Assembly: GCF_030997045.1 (NCBI RefSeq)
Contig: NZ_CP116899.1
Location: forward strand, 3,186,001-3,250,000
Length of the DNA: 64,000 nucleotides
Direction: 5' to 3'
From: Microbulbifer sp. TB1203
GTDB lineage: Bacteria; Pseudomonadota; Gammaproteobacteria; Pseudomonadales; Cellvibrionaceae
The notes below the pieces were generated by a model. That model was given only the letters and a program-made list of their open reading frames with translations, had not been told where the DNA came from and searched no databases. This document shows, in pieces, positions 34,684 through 44,053 of this stretch. The translations under genes were made by a program, and so were the position numbers. Within the stretch, counting starts at the first letter, position 1. Every line of letters starts with the position of its first letter.

Positions 34684-35796
34684 ATGGGCGAAGCGCCGAC
34701 GCAACAGGAGTTCCAGCTGTCCCTGGAGCAAATTCGCACAACTGCCGCCGACGGCCCGCTGCACTACCTTGAATACCGGGGCGGCGACGCCCGGCTGGGT
34801 CTGGAGTACAGCGGCCCGCCCCCAATGGAGACAGCTACAGCTGCGGGCCCCCTGTCCCCCATGCCCGCGGAGCCGGCGCCGGTGACCGCCCCCTGGTGCG
34901 CCACACTGCTCTCCCCCAACGCCACCCTGGAGCAATTGCGCCGACTGCTGGCATTTTTTGCCGAACAGGGCTGGGAGGTGACCGCCGCCGACACCCTGGC
35001 GCGTCATCCCGGGTGCACAGTGATCCGCTTCCAACTGCAGGCGGAGCTGGAGTTCGAAGCGGCGAAACACGCCTGCCTGGAACAGGCGGAGCGGCTGGTC
35101 GCCGATCTGGTGCTGCAGCCCGGCGCCAGCCAGCGGGTGCCGGGGCTGGCCGGCTTCGATATGGACTCCACCCTGATCGATGCGGAGGTAATCGACGAAC
35201 TGGCGAAGATTCTCGGTATCGGCGACCAGGTGGCGGCGATCACCGAGGCGACGATGCGCGGCGAACTGGATTTTAAACAGAGCTTCAGGAAGCGCATGGC
35301 TCTGCTAAAGGATTTTTCTGAGCAGCGCCTGGCCGAGATAGCCCCGAGGCTGCCGATCAAGCGGGGGGCCGAGCGGCTGCTGACTGCCCTGCGCGCACTG
35401 GGCTGCAGAACCGCGATTCTCTCCGGTGGCTTCACCTATTTCGCCAATTACCTGCGGGCGAACAAGCTGCCACTGGACTTCGTTCACGCCAACCAGCTGG
35501 AGTTCGCCGACGGCAAGCTGACCGGCGACGTGATCGAACCGATTATCGACGGCGCGCGCAAGCGCGAACTGCTGCAGCGGCTGGCCGATGAGCTGAACCT
35601 GCCCCTGGAGCGGGTGATCGCCGTGGGCGACGGCGCCAATGATATTCCCATGCTCAGGTTGGGCGCCCTGGGCATCGCCATTCACCCCAAGCCCAAGGTG
35701 CGCCGGGAGGCGCCCCAGTCCATCGACAGTTTTGGGCTGGATGCGGCCCTGTACCTGTTCGGCCTGAATGACCGGCAGATAGAGGCGTTGCTGTAG
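34684..35796 (+). CDS. serB: Phosphoserine phosphatase
   Basis: A 370-residue cytoplasmic HAD-family phosphatase giving L-serine from O-phosphoserine. The N-terminal 150 residues include one ACT-like domain (APWCATLLSPNATLEQLRRL). The HAD core has nucleophile Asp159 and Asp161 (GFDMDSTLIDAEVIDELA), Ser/Thr in LSGGFTYFA, and VGDGANDIPML. It is longer than the E. coli enzyme and similar in layout to pseudomonad SerB. The TAG stop lies inside REP repeat R8. Confidence 0.95.
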   Translation: MGEAPTQQEFQLSLEQIRTTAADGPLHYLEYRGGDARLGLEYSGPPPMETATAAGPLSPMPAEPAPVTAPWCATLLSPNATLEQLRRLLAFFAEQGWEVTAADTLARHPGCTVIRFQLQAELEFEAAKHACLEQAERLVADLVLQPGASQRVPGLAGFDMDSTLIDAEVIDELAKILGIGDQVAAITEATMRGELDFKQSFRKRMALLKDFSEQRLAEIAPRLPIKRGAERLLTALRALGCRTAILSGGFTYFANYLRANKLPLDFVHANQLEFADGKLTGDVIEPIIDGARKRELLQRLADELNLPLERVIAVGDGANDIPMLRLGALGIAIHPKPKVRREAPQSIDSFGLDAALYLFGLNDRQIEALL

Positions 35797-35866
35797 GAGC
35801 GGGCCATGCCCGCGATCGGGTTTGCTTCGTAGCTCAGGCCGATCGCGGCCAGCGGCCGCTCCTACA
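35792..35866. repeat. REP-like palindrome R8
   Basis: Left arm TGTAGGAGCGGGCCATGCCC, right arm GCGGCCGCTCCTACA. The left arm supplies the serB stop codon. Confidence 0.85.
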
Positions 35867-35950
35867 AAGGGGAGTCCAGGCCATCGCATGGGGGGGCAGC
35901 GGTGGTAGCACTATCCTTTCAAAGACACCGCCCGTTTTTGTCCACCATCC

Positions 35951-37274
35951 ATGGCCGGATTGATGACAGCATCGAGCAAAGACAGAGCCCCCTTCCCCGA
36001 CCAGCTGCGCGACCTGCAACGCCCGCTGCGGGGCCGGGCAGACCTGGCCCCCCCTGATCGAAAAGCTGGCCTCAGCCCGGATAGTGATGCTGGGCGAGGC
36101 CTCCCACGGCACTTCCGAGTTCTATGTCTGGCGCGCCGCCATCAGTCGATGGTTGATCGAGGAGCACGGGTTCGACTTTGTCGCGGTGGAAGGCGACTGG
36201 CCCGACTGCTACCGCGTCAACCGCTACGTAAAATCCTATCCGCAAGCCGGTGAGCACGCCGAATCGGTGCTGCGCGATTTCGATCGCTGGCCCACGTGGA
36301 TGTGGGCCAACTGGGAGATGGTGGCCTTCGCCGAGTGGCTGCGCAACCACAATACCGGACGCGAACGCGGGGCCGGCTTCTACGGGCTCGACGTGTACAG
36401 TCTGTGGGAATCCCTGGAGGCGATCATCGGTCACGTGCGCCGAAACGATCCGCAATCACTGGCCCTGGCAGAGCGGGTGTTCAACTGTTTCCAGCCCTAC
36501 GGGCGCGACGAGCAGCGCTATGCGCGACATACAACCGCAACGCACCAGGATTGCGCGGATGAGGTGGTCCGCCTGCTGCTGCGACTGGCGCACCGCCGCC
36601 CGCGTTTCGATACGGACCCCGAGGGCGACTTCGACACCGAGCAGAACGCCCACGTGATGGTGAACGCGGAGCGCTACTACCGCACCATGGTGCTCGGCGG
36701 CCCCGGCTCCTGGAACCTGCGCGATACCCATATGATGGAAACCCTGAACCGCCTGATGCAGCACCACGGGCCGGACAGCAAGGGCATCGTATGGGCCCAC
36801 AACACCCATGTCGGCGACGCCCGCGCCACCGACATGCGGCACGAGGGGATGTACAACATCGGCCAACTGGCGCGTGAGGAGTGGGGCTCCGGACGGGTGC
36901 GTCTGGTGGGCTTCGGCTGTCACCGGGGCAGCGTGATCGCCGGCAGAGCCTGGGGCAGCCAGCAGCAGAAAATGCCGCTGCCGGAAGCTCCCGCGCACTC
37001 CTGGGAAGGCGCCATGCACGAGGCACTGGGCGACGACGGGCTCTTTTTGCTGGACGAGACCGGGGAGCGGGATGATTTTTTGCAGGCCCGCGGACACCGC
37101 GCCGTCGGCGTCGTGTACAACCCGGAGTACGAGCGGTTCAACTATGTGCCCACCGAACTGGCGCGCCGCTACGACGCTTTTTTATATCTGGAGGAAACCC
37201 GGGCGCTGCACCCGCTGCATGTGAAGACATCCGCGGAGGCGGCACCACCGGATACCTTTCCCTGGGGTTTCTGA
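35951..37274 (+). CDS. Erythromycin esterase family protein, frameshifted in a C7 tract
   Basis: The main frame (from GTG/ATG at 36084-36087) encodes MLGEASHGTSEFYVWRA, AVEGDWPDCYRVNRY, VWAHNTHVGDARATDM and other erythromycin esterase motifs with the conserved histidines and glutamates. The expected first 40 residues are in another frame from ATG 35951, ending DQLRDLQRPLRGRADLA, and then PLIEKLASARIV continues in the main frame. Removing one C from the run of seven at 36048-36054 joins them. As written, the protein lacks its N-terminus. The family has diverse substrates and need not give macrolide resistance. Confidence 0.8.
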
Positions 37275-37276
37275 AC

Positions 37277-37423
37277 TCAGCCCTGTGTGACGCCGGCGTG
37301 GGGAAAAGGTATGGGCGCAGGTTTGCCGCGCTCGTCGTCACAAACCTTGTTATTGCAGCCGGCGACGATCAGCGCCAGCAGCAGAACCGAAAAAGATAGA
37401 TAGTGCACCGTCCTGATCTCCAT
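37277..37423 (-). CDS. Very small lipoprotein, function unknown
   Basis: A 48-residue product starting at ATG 37423, with AAGG 7 nt upstream. It starts MEIRTVHYLSFSVLLLALIV and has the lipobox IVAGC, so the mature lipoprotein would be about 24 residues: CNNKVCDDERGKPAPIPFPH then AGVTQG. The +2 residue after the lipid-bearing cysteine is Asn, which predicts outer-membrane sorting by the usual rule. I know no family for it. It resembles the tiny entericidin/LptM-like lipoproteins only in size. Confidence 0.6.
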   Translation of the reverse strand: MEIRTVHYLSFSVLLLALIVAGCNNKVCDDERGKPAPIPFPHAGVTQG

Positions 37424-37649
37424 ATGGCGGCCTTGTGCATGCGCACTTTACTGCAAATTCAATTTCCGTTGCCAGTGCATACTCCCATGCCCGCAGCAGC
37501 GGAATGGGGGGGGGTGGATTTTACAAAAATTTACATTTGGAAGGGTTTGTCTGGTGGAGCAGCCCTCCCCCCAATCCCTCCCAACCCCGCTCCCGGGGAG
37601 CACAGAGCCCCCCTCCTCCGCGGGGAGAGGGGCTGGGGAGAGGGGTTAG
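37424..37649. other. Intergenic region with G9 tract
   Basis: 226 nt without a supported gene between the small lipoprotein and the M1 aminopeptidase. It contains a run of nine G (37506-37514) and a purine/pyrimidine-biased stretch near 37560-37645. No clear terminator stem is visible. Confidence 0.4.
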
Positions 37650-39605
37650 TTACTCGCCGTCGTCGCCGTAGATAACCTTGCTGTTCACCTTCACCGTCAG
37701 CGGGTGATAGCCGGCCTTGGCATTTTCAAAAATGCGCTTGGCCAGGTCTCCCTGGCCGGTCTCCACCAGCTCGCTGTACAGCGGGCGCAGGAACTTGTTG
37801 CGGCCGATGGTGGTGAGGAAATTCTCCAGGCGCCCGTAGGCGGGCTTGTACTGGTTGTGCACCGCAATCATCAGCCAGCTGAAGGCAACTTCGTTGTTTT
37901 TCGATTCGGTCAGTTCGAAGGTGCTGTCCAGTTCTTTCAGTTGCGCTTCGCTCAGTTTTTCCGGCATGCCGTCGAGGAAATATTTCCACTGGTGGTAGGT
38001 CCAGCCGCTGGTGTCGATATCCTTCGCTGAAATCTCGCCGTCCAGCCACTGCTGGCGCAGCGGATCGATTTTGCTGAAGGCATCCGATTGCGGATGCGGC
38101 GCGCCTTCCGGAATGCCCGGCTCATAGATCCACTCGTGAATCCGCTCCGCATCCAGCTTGTCCGGATATTGCTTCAGCAGCGTCTGGTTCAGGTAATCCA
38201 CGAAATCTTCCGTGGTGATGCTCTGGAAGGCAAAGTGGTTGAAGTAGTCCAGCAAGAACTGGTCGAAATTCTCGCGGCCGATTTTCTGTTCCAGTTCGAA
38301 CAGGAACAGGGAGCCCTTTTCGTAGGGGATATTGGAGAAGACCTCGTCCGGATCGCGGCCGCGCAGGTCGATGGCCATAATCTCGTCGCGGTCCTCCCTG
38401 TCCGCCAGGTCCGCCTGCAGGTCGTCGTAGCCCAGCGCCATTTCCATGCGGTAGCGCTGGTCGCCGTAGATATTCTGCATGATGCGGTTGGTGAGGTAGG
38501 TGGTGAAGCCCTCGTTCAGCCACAGGTCGCGCCAGCTGGCGTTGGTGACCAGGTTACCGGACCAGGAGTGGGCCAGCTCGTGGGCGATCAGCGCCACCAG
38601 GCTCTTGTCACCGGCGATCACCGTGGGCGTGATAAAACTCAGGCGCGGGTTCTCCATGCCGCCGAAGGGAAAACTCGGCGGCAGGATCAGCAAGTCGTAG
38701 CGGTCCCAGCGGTAGGGGCCATAGACCTGCTCGGTGGCCTCGAGCATGGACTCGGTGTCCTCAAACTCCTCAGCGGCGGCGTCGAGCAGCGCCGGCTCGG
38801 CGTAGACGCCGGTGCGCTCGCCCATGGACTTGAATTCCAGGTCGCCCACCGCCAGCGCCAGCAGGTAGGAGGGGATCGGCTGCGGCATTTCAAATTCGTA
38901 AACGCCGTCTTTCTCCGTCTCCGGATCGTTGTCCGCGCTCATCACCGCGCGCAATTCTTTCGGCGTGCGGATAATGGCGTTGTAGGTCATGCGCACCTTG
39001 GGGGAGTCCTGCAACGGCACAAAGCTGCGCGCGTGGATCGCCTGGGCCTGGGTGAACAGGAAGGGATGTTTCTTGCCCGCGGTCTGCTGCGGCTCCAGCC
39101 ACTGCACACCGGAGGCATTCGGCGAGGTGCGGTAGCGGATGGCCACGGCGGTGGCATTTTTCGGCAATTTGATCGACAGCGGCGTGCCCAGGTGATCGTC
39201 CTTTTCACCCAGGGAAAATTTCACCGGTTCCAGCCGCTCGCCGTGGCCGGCCTCGACGGATTCGATAGTGAGGTCCCGGGTATCCAGCACCAGCGGCGGG
39301 TTCTTTTTTGTGAGCCGCTTGATTTTCAGCCGGGCTTCACCTTCCAGCACCTTGCGGGAAAAATCCACGGTGAGATCCAGGTCCAGGTGCTTGATGCGGT
39401 AGTCGTCGGTGTTGGCGAAGGAATGGTAGTCCACGCCGGATTTCGGGGCCTTTTTGTCTGCAGCGGCCTTATCGGCGGAGTCGGCCGCAGGGGCTTCGGC
39501 CTGCGGCGCGGCGCTTTCATCCTTTGGTTCGGGTTCAGATTTTGCGCAGCCGCCGAGGGCGAGGGCGCCGAAAAGAAAACTGGTACAGAGTAAGCGGGGC
39601 AGCAT
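37650..39605 (-). CDS. M1-family metallo-aminopeptidase lipoprotein
   Basis: A 651-residue exopeptidase with a lipobox (ALALGGC) at residues 15-20, so it is probably membrane-anchored in the periplasm. An acidic, alanine-rich linker is followed by the leukotriene-A4-hydrolase-like catalytic domain: substrate motif GGMENP, zinc site HELAHSWSGN with the downstream glutamate in LWLNEGFTTY. The C-terminal helical domain completes the fold. It resembles the cold-active M1 aminopeptidases of marine gammaproteobacteria. It would release N-terminal residues from imported peptides. Confidence 0.92.
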   Translation of the reverse strand: MLPRLLCTSFLFGALALGGCAKSEPEPKDESAAPQAEAPAADSADKAAADKKAPKSGVDYHSFANTDDYRIKHLDLDLTVDFSRKVLEGEARLKIKRLTKKNPPLVLDTRDLTIESVEAGHGERLEPVKFSLGEKDDHLGTPLSIKLPKNATAVAIRYRTSPNASGVQWLEPQQTAGKKHPFLFTQAQAIHARSFVPLQDSPKVRMTYNAIIRTPKELRAVMSADNDPETEKDGVYEFEMPQPIPSYLLALAVGDLEFKSMGERTGVYAEPALLDAAAEEFEDTESMLEATEQVYGPYRWDRYDLLILPPSFPFGGMENPRLSFITPTVIAGDKSLVALIAHELAHSWSGNLVTNASWRDLWLNEGFTTYLTNRIMQNIYGDQRYRMEMALGYDDLQADLADREDRDEIMAIDLRGRDPDEVFSNIPYEKGSLFLFELEQKIGRENFDQFLLDYFNHFAFQSITTEDFVDYLNQTLLKQYPDKLDAERIHEWIYEPGIPEGAPHPQSDAFSKIDPLRQQWLDGEISAKDIDTSGWTYHQWKYFLDGMPEKLSEAQLKELDSTFELTESKNNEVAFSWLMIAVHNQYKPAYGRLENFLTTIGRNKFLRPLYSELVETGQGDLAKRIFENAKAGYHPLTVKVNSKVIYGDDGE

Positions 39606-39706
39606 GGATTGGCTCCAGAAATATTCTGCTTATTGAAACGCGACACAGGATACAGGAGCAACGGGGACAAATCAGCCGGGAGCAGAACCAATGCGGAAAG
39701 GTGCCC

Positions 39707-39993
39707 TGTAGGAGCGGCCGTTGGCTGCGATACCAGCTAAGAAAAATGGCCTCGATGAGAAGGTCCTGCTACCAGGGGTCTTTTGCGGGACCGTATGAGG
39801 CATGGATGCCGATTACGAGCGTACGACCGCCATGGATGGCGGAAGTGCAGATTTTGCAGGAGCAAAAATCTGTCAGGGATGTATTTAAGGGGGGGCACCC
39901 AGCCCGTGTCTCGCAAAAGACCCCTGGTGGCAGGACCGCCCATCCTTAACTACAAGGCGTTGAAGCCGATCGCGGCCATGGGCCGCTCCTACA
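39707..39993. repeat. Compound repeat: REP arms flanking a 29-bp inverted-repeat element
   Basis: A REP left arm (TGTAGGAGCGGCCG at 39707) and right arm (GGGCCGCTCCTACA ending 39993) enclose an independent element at 39762-39937. That element has 29-bp arms with two mismatches, starting GGTCCTGCTACCAGGGGTC. Within it is a further hairpin CCGCCATGGATGGCGG. It occupies most of the 444-nt gap between the M1 aminopeptidase and the fimX-like gene; no gene is visible there. Confidence 0.7.
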
Positions 39994-40049
39994 GGGAGGG
40001 AGTAGCACGAAGCTTATTAGGGGCGAATCCTGTGTTCGCCCCTCGAGAT

Positions 40050-42137
40050 TCAATCCAGGCTGAAATCGAAGTCCATCGCCTCGCCGGGCGCCTGGACATA
40101 GTAGCCCTGGATATAGTCGGTGCCGGTCTGCCACAGGGTGGGCAGCATGCTGGCCTGTTCGATGTGCGGCACTATCACCTTGGTGTTGGCCTCGCTCAGC
40201 TGCTTGACCAGGTTGGCCAAGGTTTCGCTGCTCTCACCCTCGTCCTGCACCTCGCGCACGAAGGAAGGGTCCACCTTGGCGAGATCCACCTTGACGTGCT
40301 CCAGGGCCTTGAAGGGGTTGAGACCGGTGCCGAAGTGGCACACGGCCACGCGGCAGCCCAGGTCCTGTACCTGTTTGGTGAAGTCCCGCGCGGCGTGCAG
40401 GTTGCTGTTGATATCCTCCTGGCGCAACTGGAAGGTCACTGCCTTTGGGGGCACTTTGGCGGCCTTGAAGGCCACCGCCAACCAGGCCGGCAGGCCGCTG
40501 TCCAGAAGCGAGGCGGCGGTGATATGCAACAGCAGCGACACTTCGTTACCCTTAGCGCGCTGGGCGGCGGCGGACTTGATCGCGGTGAGGGTCACCCAGC
40601 GGTCCATTTTGGTGGAGAGGCCGGCGTCGCCGAGGGCCTCGAGGAAAGCCACCGGCGCCAACTGGTCCTTGCCGTCCACCAGGCGCACCAGCACTTCGTA
40701 AATCTGCTCGCCACTGCCCTGCAGGCTGAGGATCGGCTGGTATAACAGCTTCAGCTTGCCCGCCTCCAGCGCCTGTACCACCCGGGCGCGGTGGTAGGTG
40801 TCGGCGTCGCCCTCCTTGCCGGCGTCCGGTTCGTAGAGGGCGAAGCCATTGCCCTTGGGGTTTTTCTGCAGCGCCTGCTTATGGGCGTGCAATGCCTGGT
40901 CGAGTACTTTCTGTGCATTGCCGGACGCCTCGCTAAGCAGCGAGATACCCACCGAAGCGGTGATCTGCAGAGTCTTGCCGGCGGCGTCGAAGATGGTGTC
41001 GGAGATTTTTTTCAGCAACTCGCGGGTGCGGTGCTCGGCGCTGTCCGGGGTGGTTTCCGGTATCAGCAGGCAGAAGCTCTCGTCCCCGTAGCGGGCGATC
41101 ATGTCGCCGCGGCGCAGGCTGGATTGCAGCAGCTCGGCCATATTTTTCTGCAGCGCGTCGGCGCCCGCCACCCCCACCACTTTCTGTACTGTCTCTTCGA
41201 AGCCGTCCACCTCGATATAGATCAGGCCGCCGGTGCGCTGGGTGCCCGCGGTGGATTTAATGGCGGAATTGAGCAGTTGCACGAAGTGCTGGCGGTTGTA
41301 GAGGCCGGTGAGCGGATCGCGGTTCTTGATGTCGCTGAGCTGGGCCTCCAGCTCCTCGGTGTCGCCGCTGCGCGAGGCGATGCGCACCTGCAGGCAGCGC
41401 TCGTCGTCGTACACGGTGGAGAGCACCTGGGCGCGGGTGGGCAGCGGGCTGCCGGAAGCGGTCTTGGCGGTGAATTTCCACTCGCGGGCCTCGACTTCGT
41501 TGTTGTCGATGGCGCATTGCTTGAGAAATTCCCGCCCGGCTTCCTGTTCGCCCGCCGTGAGCATATCGATCAGCGGCTGGTACTCCACATCCTCGTTGCT
41601 GCGGTAGCCAAAGCGCTCGGCAAAGGAGTCGTTGGCGTAGACGATCAGGCCGTCGGACACATAGGCAATGGCGTCCTTGGAGCTGTCCAGCAGTTCCTTG
41701 GCGCGTTGAAGGGTGGCGTGGTAACGCTGGTCGTGCAGGCGCGCCACGCGGCGGTTGGCGAGCGCGGTGAGTTCGCGCTGGATCACCAGCAGCAGGTGCT
41801 GGTCCTCGTCCACGGTTATGACATCGCGGGCGCCGAGTTTCAGCCCCTCCACCGCCGGTTGCGCGCCGCTGCGCTCGGTAAGCAGCAGCACCGGCACGTC
41901 TTTCTGCAGTTTGCTGATGGTGCGCAGCGCAACTGCGGGAGGCAGCTGTTGGCTGTTTTCCGCGGCGATCAGCAGGTCCCAGGCTTTGTCCTGCAGCAGC
42001 TTGGTCAGCGCGGCCTCGCTGGCCACGTGTTGCGCGCGGTTGGGACGACCGGCGTTGTGCAGCATGCTCACCAATCTTTGGGCTTCGGTGGGGGTATCGT
42101 GGATCAATAAAAGTCGAATGGTGTCGTTGCTGCTCAT
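40050..42137 (-). CDS. fimX: FimX-like REC-PAS-GGDEF-EAL protein
   Basis: A 695-residue cytoplasmic protein with a receiver-like domain (about 8-125), PAS (about 145-265), GGDEF (about 280-440) and EAL (about 455-690). The receiver lacks the usual Asp (LLIAAENSQ in place of the phosphorylation site). The GGDEF motif is RYGDESF and the EAL motif is EVL, so both enzymatic sites are degenerate. In FimX the EAL domain binds c-di-GMP and controls type IV pilus twitching. The same role is likely here, but no pilus gene is adjacent. Confidence 0.85.
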   Translation of the reverse strand: MSSNDTIRLLLIHDTPTEAQRLVSMLHNAGRPNRAQHVASEAALTKLLQDKAWDLLIAAENSQQLPPAVALRTISKLQKDVPVLLLTERSGAQPAVEGLKLGARDVITVDEDQHLLLVIQRELTALANRRVARLHDQRYHATLQRAKELLDSSKDAIAYVSDGLIVYANDSFAERFGYRSNEDVEYQPLIDMLTAGEQEAGREFLKQCAIDNNEVEAREWKFTAKTASGSPLPTRAQVLSTVYDDERCLQVRIASRSGDTEELEAQLSDIKNRDPLTGLYNRQHFVQLLNSAIKSTAGTQRTGGLIYIEVDGFEETVQKVVGVAGADALQKNMAELLQSSLRRGDMIARYGDESFCLLIPETTPDSAEHRTRELLKKISDTIFDAAGKTLQITASVGISLLSEASGNAQKVLDQALHAHKQALQKNPKGNGFALYEPDAGKEGDADTYHRARVVQALEAGKLKLLYQPILSLQGSGEQIYEVLVRLVDGKDQLAPVAFLEALGDAGLSTKMDRWVTLTAIKSAAAQRAKGNEVSLLLHITAASLLDSGLPAWLAVAFKAAKVPPKAVTFQLRQEDINSNLHAARDFTKQVQDLGCRVAVCHFGTGLNPFKALEHVKVDLAKVDPSFVREVQDEGESSETLANLVKQLSEANTKVIVPHIEQASMLPTLWQTGTDYIQGYYVQAPGEAMDFDFSLD

Positions 42138-42268
42138 TATTTGCTCTTGTTAACTACCGTCGCGTCAGGCGAGCCCGCTAGTTTATTGCTGCGCGACTGG
42201 GACTTACAAGGCGGGAGTGGCAACCGCGTCACACTATTCGAAGCAAATGGGAAGGCCAATGATTAGGA

Positions 42269-42352
42269 GCCTGTTGAAGTCTTCGCAAACTGAGACTTGG
42301 GAAGAGGCCCAGCCCCGCCCGGAAACCTCAGCGCGAGACTCCAAACAGGCTT
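42269..42352. repeat. Imperfect inverted repeat upstream of epmB end
   Basis: GAGCCTGTTGAAGTCTT at the left and AGACTCCAAACAGGC at the right form an imperfect palindrome of about 80 bp in the gap between fimX and epmB (convergent end of epmB). It may serve as a terminator-like hairpin. Confidence 0.5.
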
Positions 42353-43390
42353 TCAGAGCGGCGTCTTGGATGCTTCCCCGGGGATTTCCCGCACCAGTCG
42401 CGGCACCAGGTAGCCGGGCAACCGCCGGCGCAGCTGTTCCACCAGTTCCCGCGCGCGGGCGTCACACACCTCGAAGTGCGCCGCCCCCTGAACCCGGTCG
42501 AGCTGGTGCAGGTAGTAAGGCAGCACACCGGCGGTGAAGAGCGCCTCGCTCAGGTCTTCCAGCGCCTCGGCGCTGTCGTTTACCCCTCGCAGCAGTACCG
42601 CCTGATTGAGCAGGGTGACTCCGGCATCACGCAATTTTTGCAGGGCGCTGCGGACCTCGCCGTCTATCTCGTTGGCGTGGTTGCAGTGCAGCACCAGCAC
42701 CGGCTTGAGCCGTGAACCGGTGAACCAGTCGATCAGTTGATCGGTGATCCGCGCCGGCACCACTATCGGCAGGCGGCTGTGCAGCCGCAGCTTGTCCAAC
42801 TGCGGAATCGCCGCCAGTTCGCCGCTCAGCCACCGCAGTTGGCGGTCGCTCAGCACCAGCGGATCGCCGCCGCTCAGAATCACCTCGCGCAGATCCGCCT
42901 GTGAGCGGATATAGTCCAGCGCTTCCACCCACTGGGTGCGGCTGAGGTGGTTGTCGCCGTAGGGAAACTGGCGGCGAAAGCAGTAGCGGCAGTTCACCGC
43001 GCACTGGCCGGCGGCGATCAGCAGCAGGCGGCCGCGATACTTGTGCACCACACCGGGCCGCGGGTTGGCCTCGGCCTCGCGCAGCGGATCGGCGCTGTAG
43101 CCGGGGCTCGCCTCCAGCTCCGCGGCGGCGGGCAACACCTGTAACAACAGCGGGTCGCGGGGATCGCCGGGGCGTATACGCTTGAGGTAGGGCCTGGGGA
43201 TACGCAGGGAGAAGTCGCCGCCCGCGGCGAGTGCCGCCGGCAGCTGCGCCGGGTCCAGTTCCAGCAGTTCGATCAATTCGCGGGGATCGGTGAGCAGGTC
43301 CGCCAGCTCCTCCTGCCAACGCCGCTGCCGTCCCGCGGGGACTGCCTCGCGGGCAACGATTTCACTGGCGGCTGGGGCGTGCTGTATCAT
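42353..43390 (-). CDS. epmB: EF-P beta-lysylation protein (lysine 2,3-aminomutase-like)
   Basis: A 345-residue radical-SAM, PLP-dependent enzyme converting (S)-alpha-lysine to (R)-beta-lysine for attachment to EF-P. The CxxxCxxC motif is CAVNCRYCFRRQFPY; VILSGGDPLVLSD and LHSRLPIVVPARI are typical of the aminomutase family. I chose the ATG at 43390 (MIQHAPAAS). It is divergent from efp. Confidence 0.93.
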   Translation of the reverse strand: MIQHAPAASEIVAREAVPAGRQRRWQEELADLLTDPRELIELLELDPAQLPAALAAGGDFSLRIPRPYLKRIRPGDPRDPLLLQVLPAAAELEASPGYSADPLREAEANPRPGVVHKYRGRLLLIAAGQCAVNCRYCFRRQFPYGDNHLSRTQWVEALDYIRSQADLREVILSGGDPLVLSDRQLRWLSGELAAIPQLDKLRLHSRLPIVVPARITDQLIDWFTGSRLKPVLVLHCNHANEIDGEVRSALQKLRDAGVTLLNQAVLLRGVNDSAEALEDLSEALFTAGVLPYYLHQLDRVQGAAHFEVCDARARELVEQLRRRLPGYLVPRLVREIPGEASKTPL

Positions 43391-43470
43391 AGGCGGCTGT
43401 TTGCAAATGGCTGAAGCGCGCAAATTTTAAGCACTTCATTAGAAATTGAAAGTTTGTTTTAGAGGAATCC

Positions 43471-44043
43471 ATGGCTAGTTACTCCACCAACGAATTCAAG
43501 GGCGGCCTCAAGGTAATGCTCGACGGCGACCCCTGCTCCATCGTGGAGAACGAATTCGTCAAACCCGGCAAGGGCCAGGCATTTAACCGCGTGAAGCTGC
43601 GCAACCTGAAAACCGGCAGGGTGTGGGAGCGCACCTTCCGCTCCGGCGAGAGCCTGGAGGCCGCGGACGTGATGGACCGCGACATGGAGTACCTCTACAA
43701 CGACGGCGAGTTCTACCACTTTATGGAGCCGGAGACCTTCGAGCAGCACCAGGCCTCCGCCGACGCGGTGGGCGACGCCGCCAAATGGCTGAAAGAACAG
43801 GATATATGCACCGTGACCCTGTACAACGGCGCGCCGCTCGCGGTCACTCCGCCCAACCATGTGATCCTGGAGATCACCGACACCGATCCGGGCCTGCGCG
43901 GCGACACCGCCCAGGGCGGCACCAAGCCCGCCACCCTGATCACCGGCGCGGTGGTCAAGGTGCCATTGTTCCTGGAGATCGGCGAGACCATCAAGGTGGA
44001 CACCCGCACCGGTGAGTACCTGGGGCGCGCCAAGGAAGACTGA
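43471..44043 (+). CDS. efp: Elongation factor P
   Basis: A 190-residue translation factor that rescues ribosomes stalled at polyproline. The modified loop PGKGQ carries Lys34, the beta-lysylation site. The three beta-barrel domains are complete; TPPNHVILEITDTDPGLRGD lies in the last third. AGAGGAA precedes the ATG. Lys34 agrees with the presence of both epmA and epmB on each side; organisms with Arg at this position use EarP instead. Confidence 0.97.
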   Translation: MASYSTNEFKGGLKVMLDGDPCSIVENEFVKPGKGQAFNRVKLRNLKTGRVWERTFRSGESLEAADVMDRDMEYLYNDGEFYHFMEPETFEQHQASADAVGDAAKWLKEQDICTVTLYNGAPLAVTPPNHVILEITDTDPGLRGDTAQGGTKPATLITGAVVKVPLFLEIGETIKVDTRTGEYLGRAKED

Positions 44044-44053
44044 TCACTTTTTC

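Noticed and set aside
35951..37274. Macrolide-resistance gene
   Set aside because: The erythromycin esterase family is broad and many members do not act on macrolides; the gene is also frameshifted here. The name should not be read as a resistance prediction.
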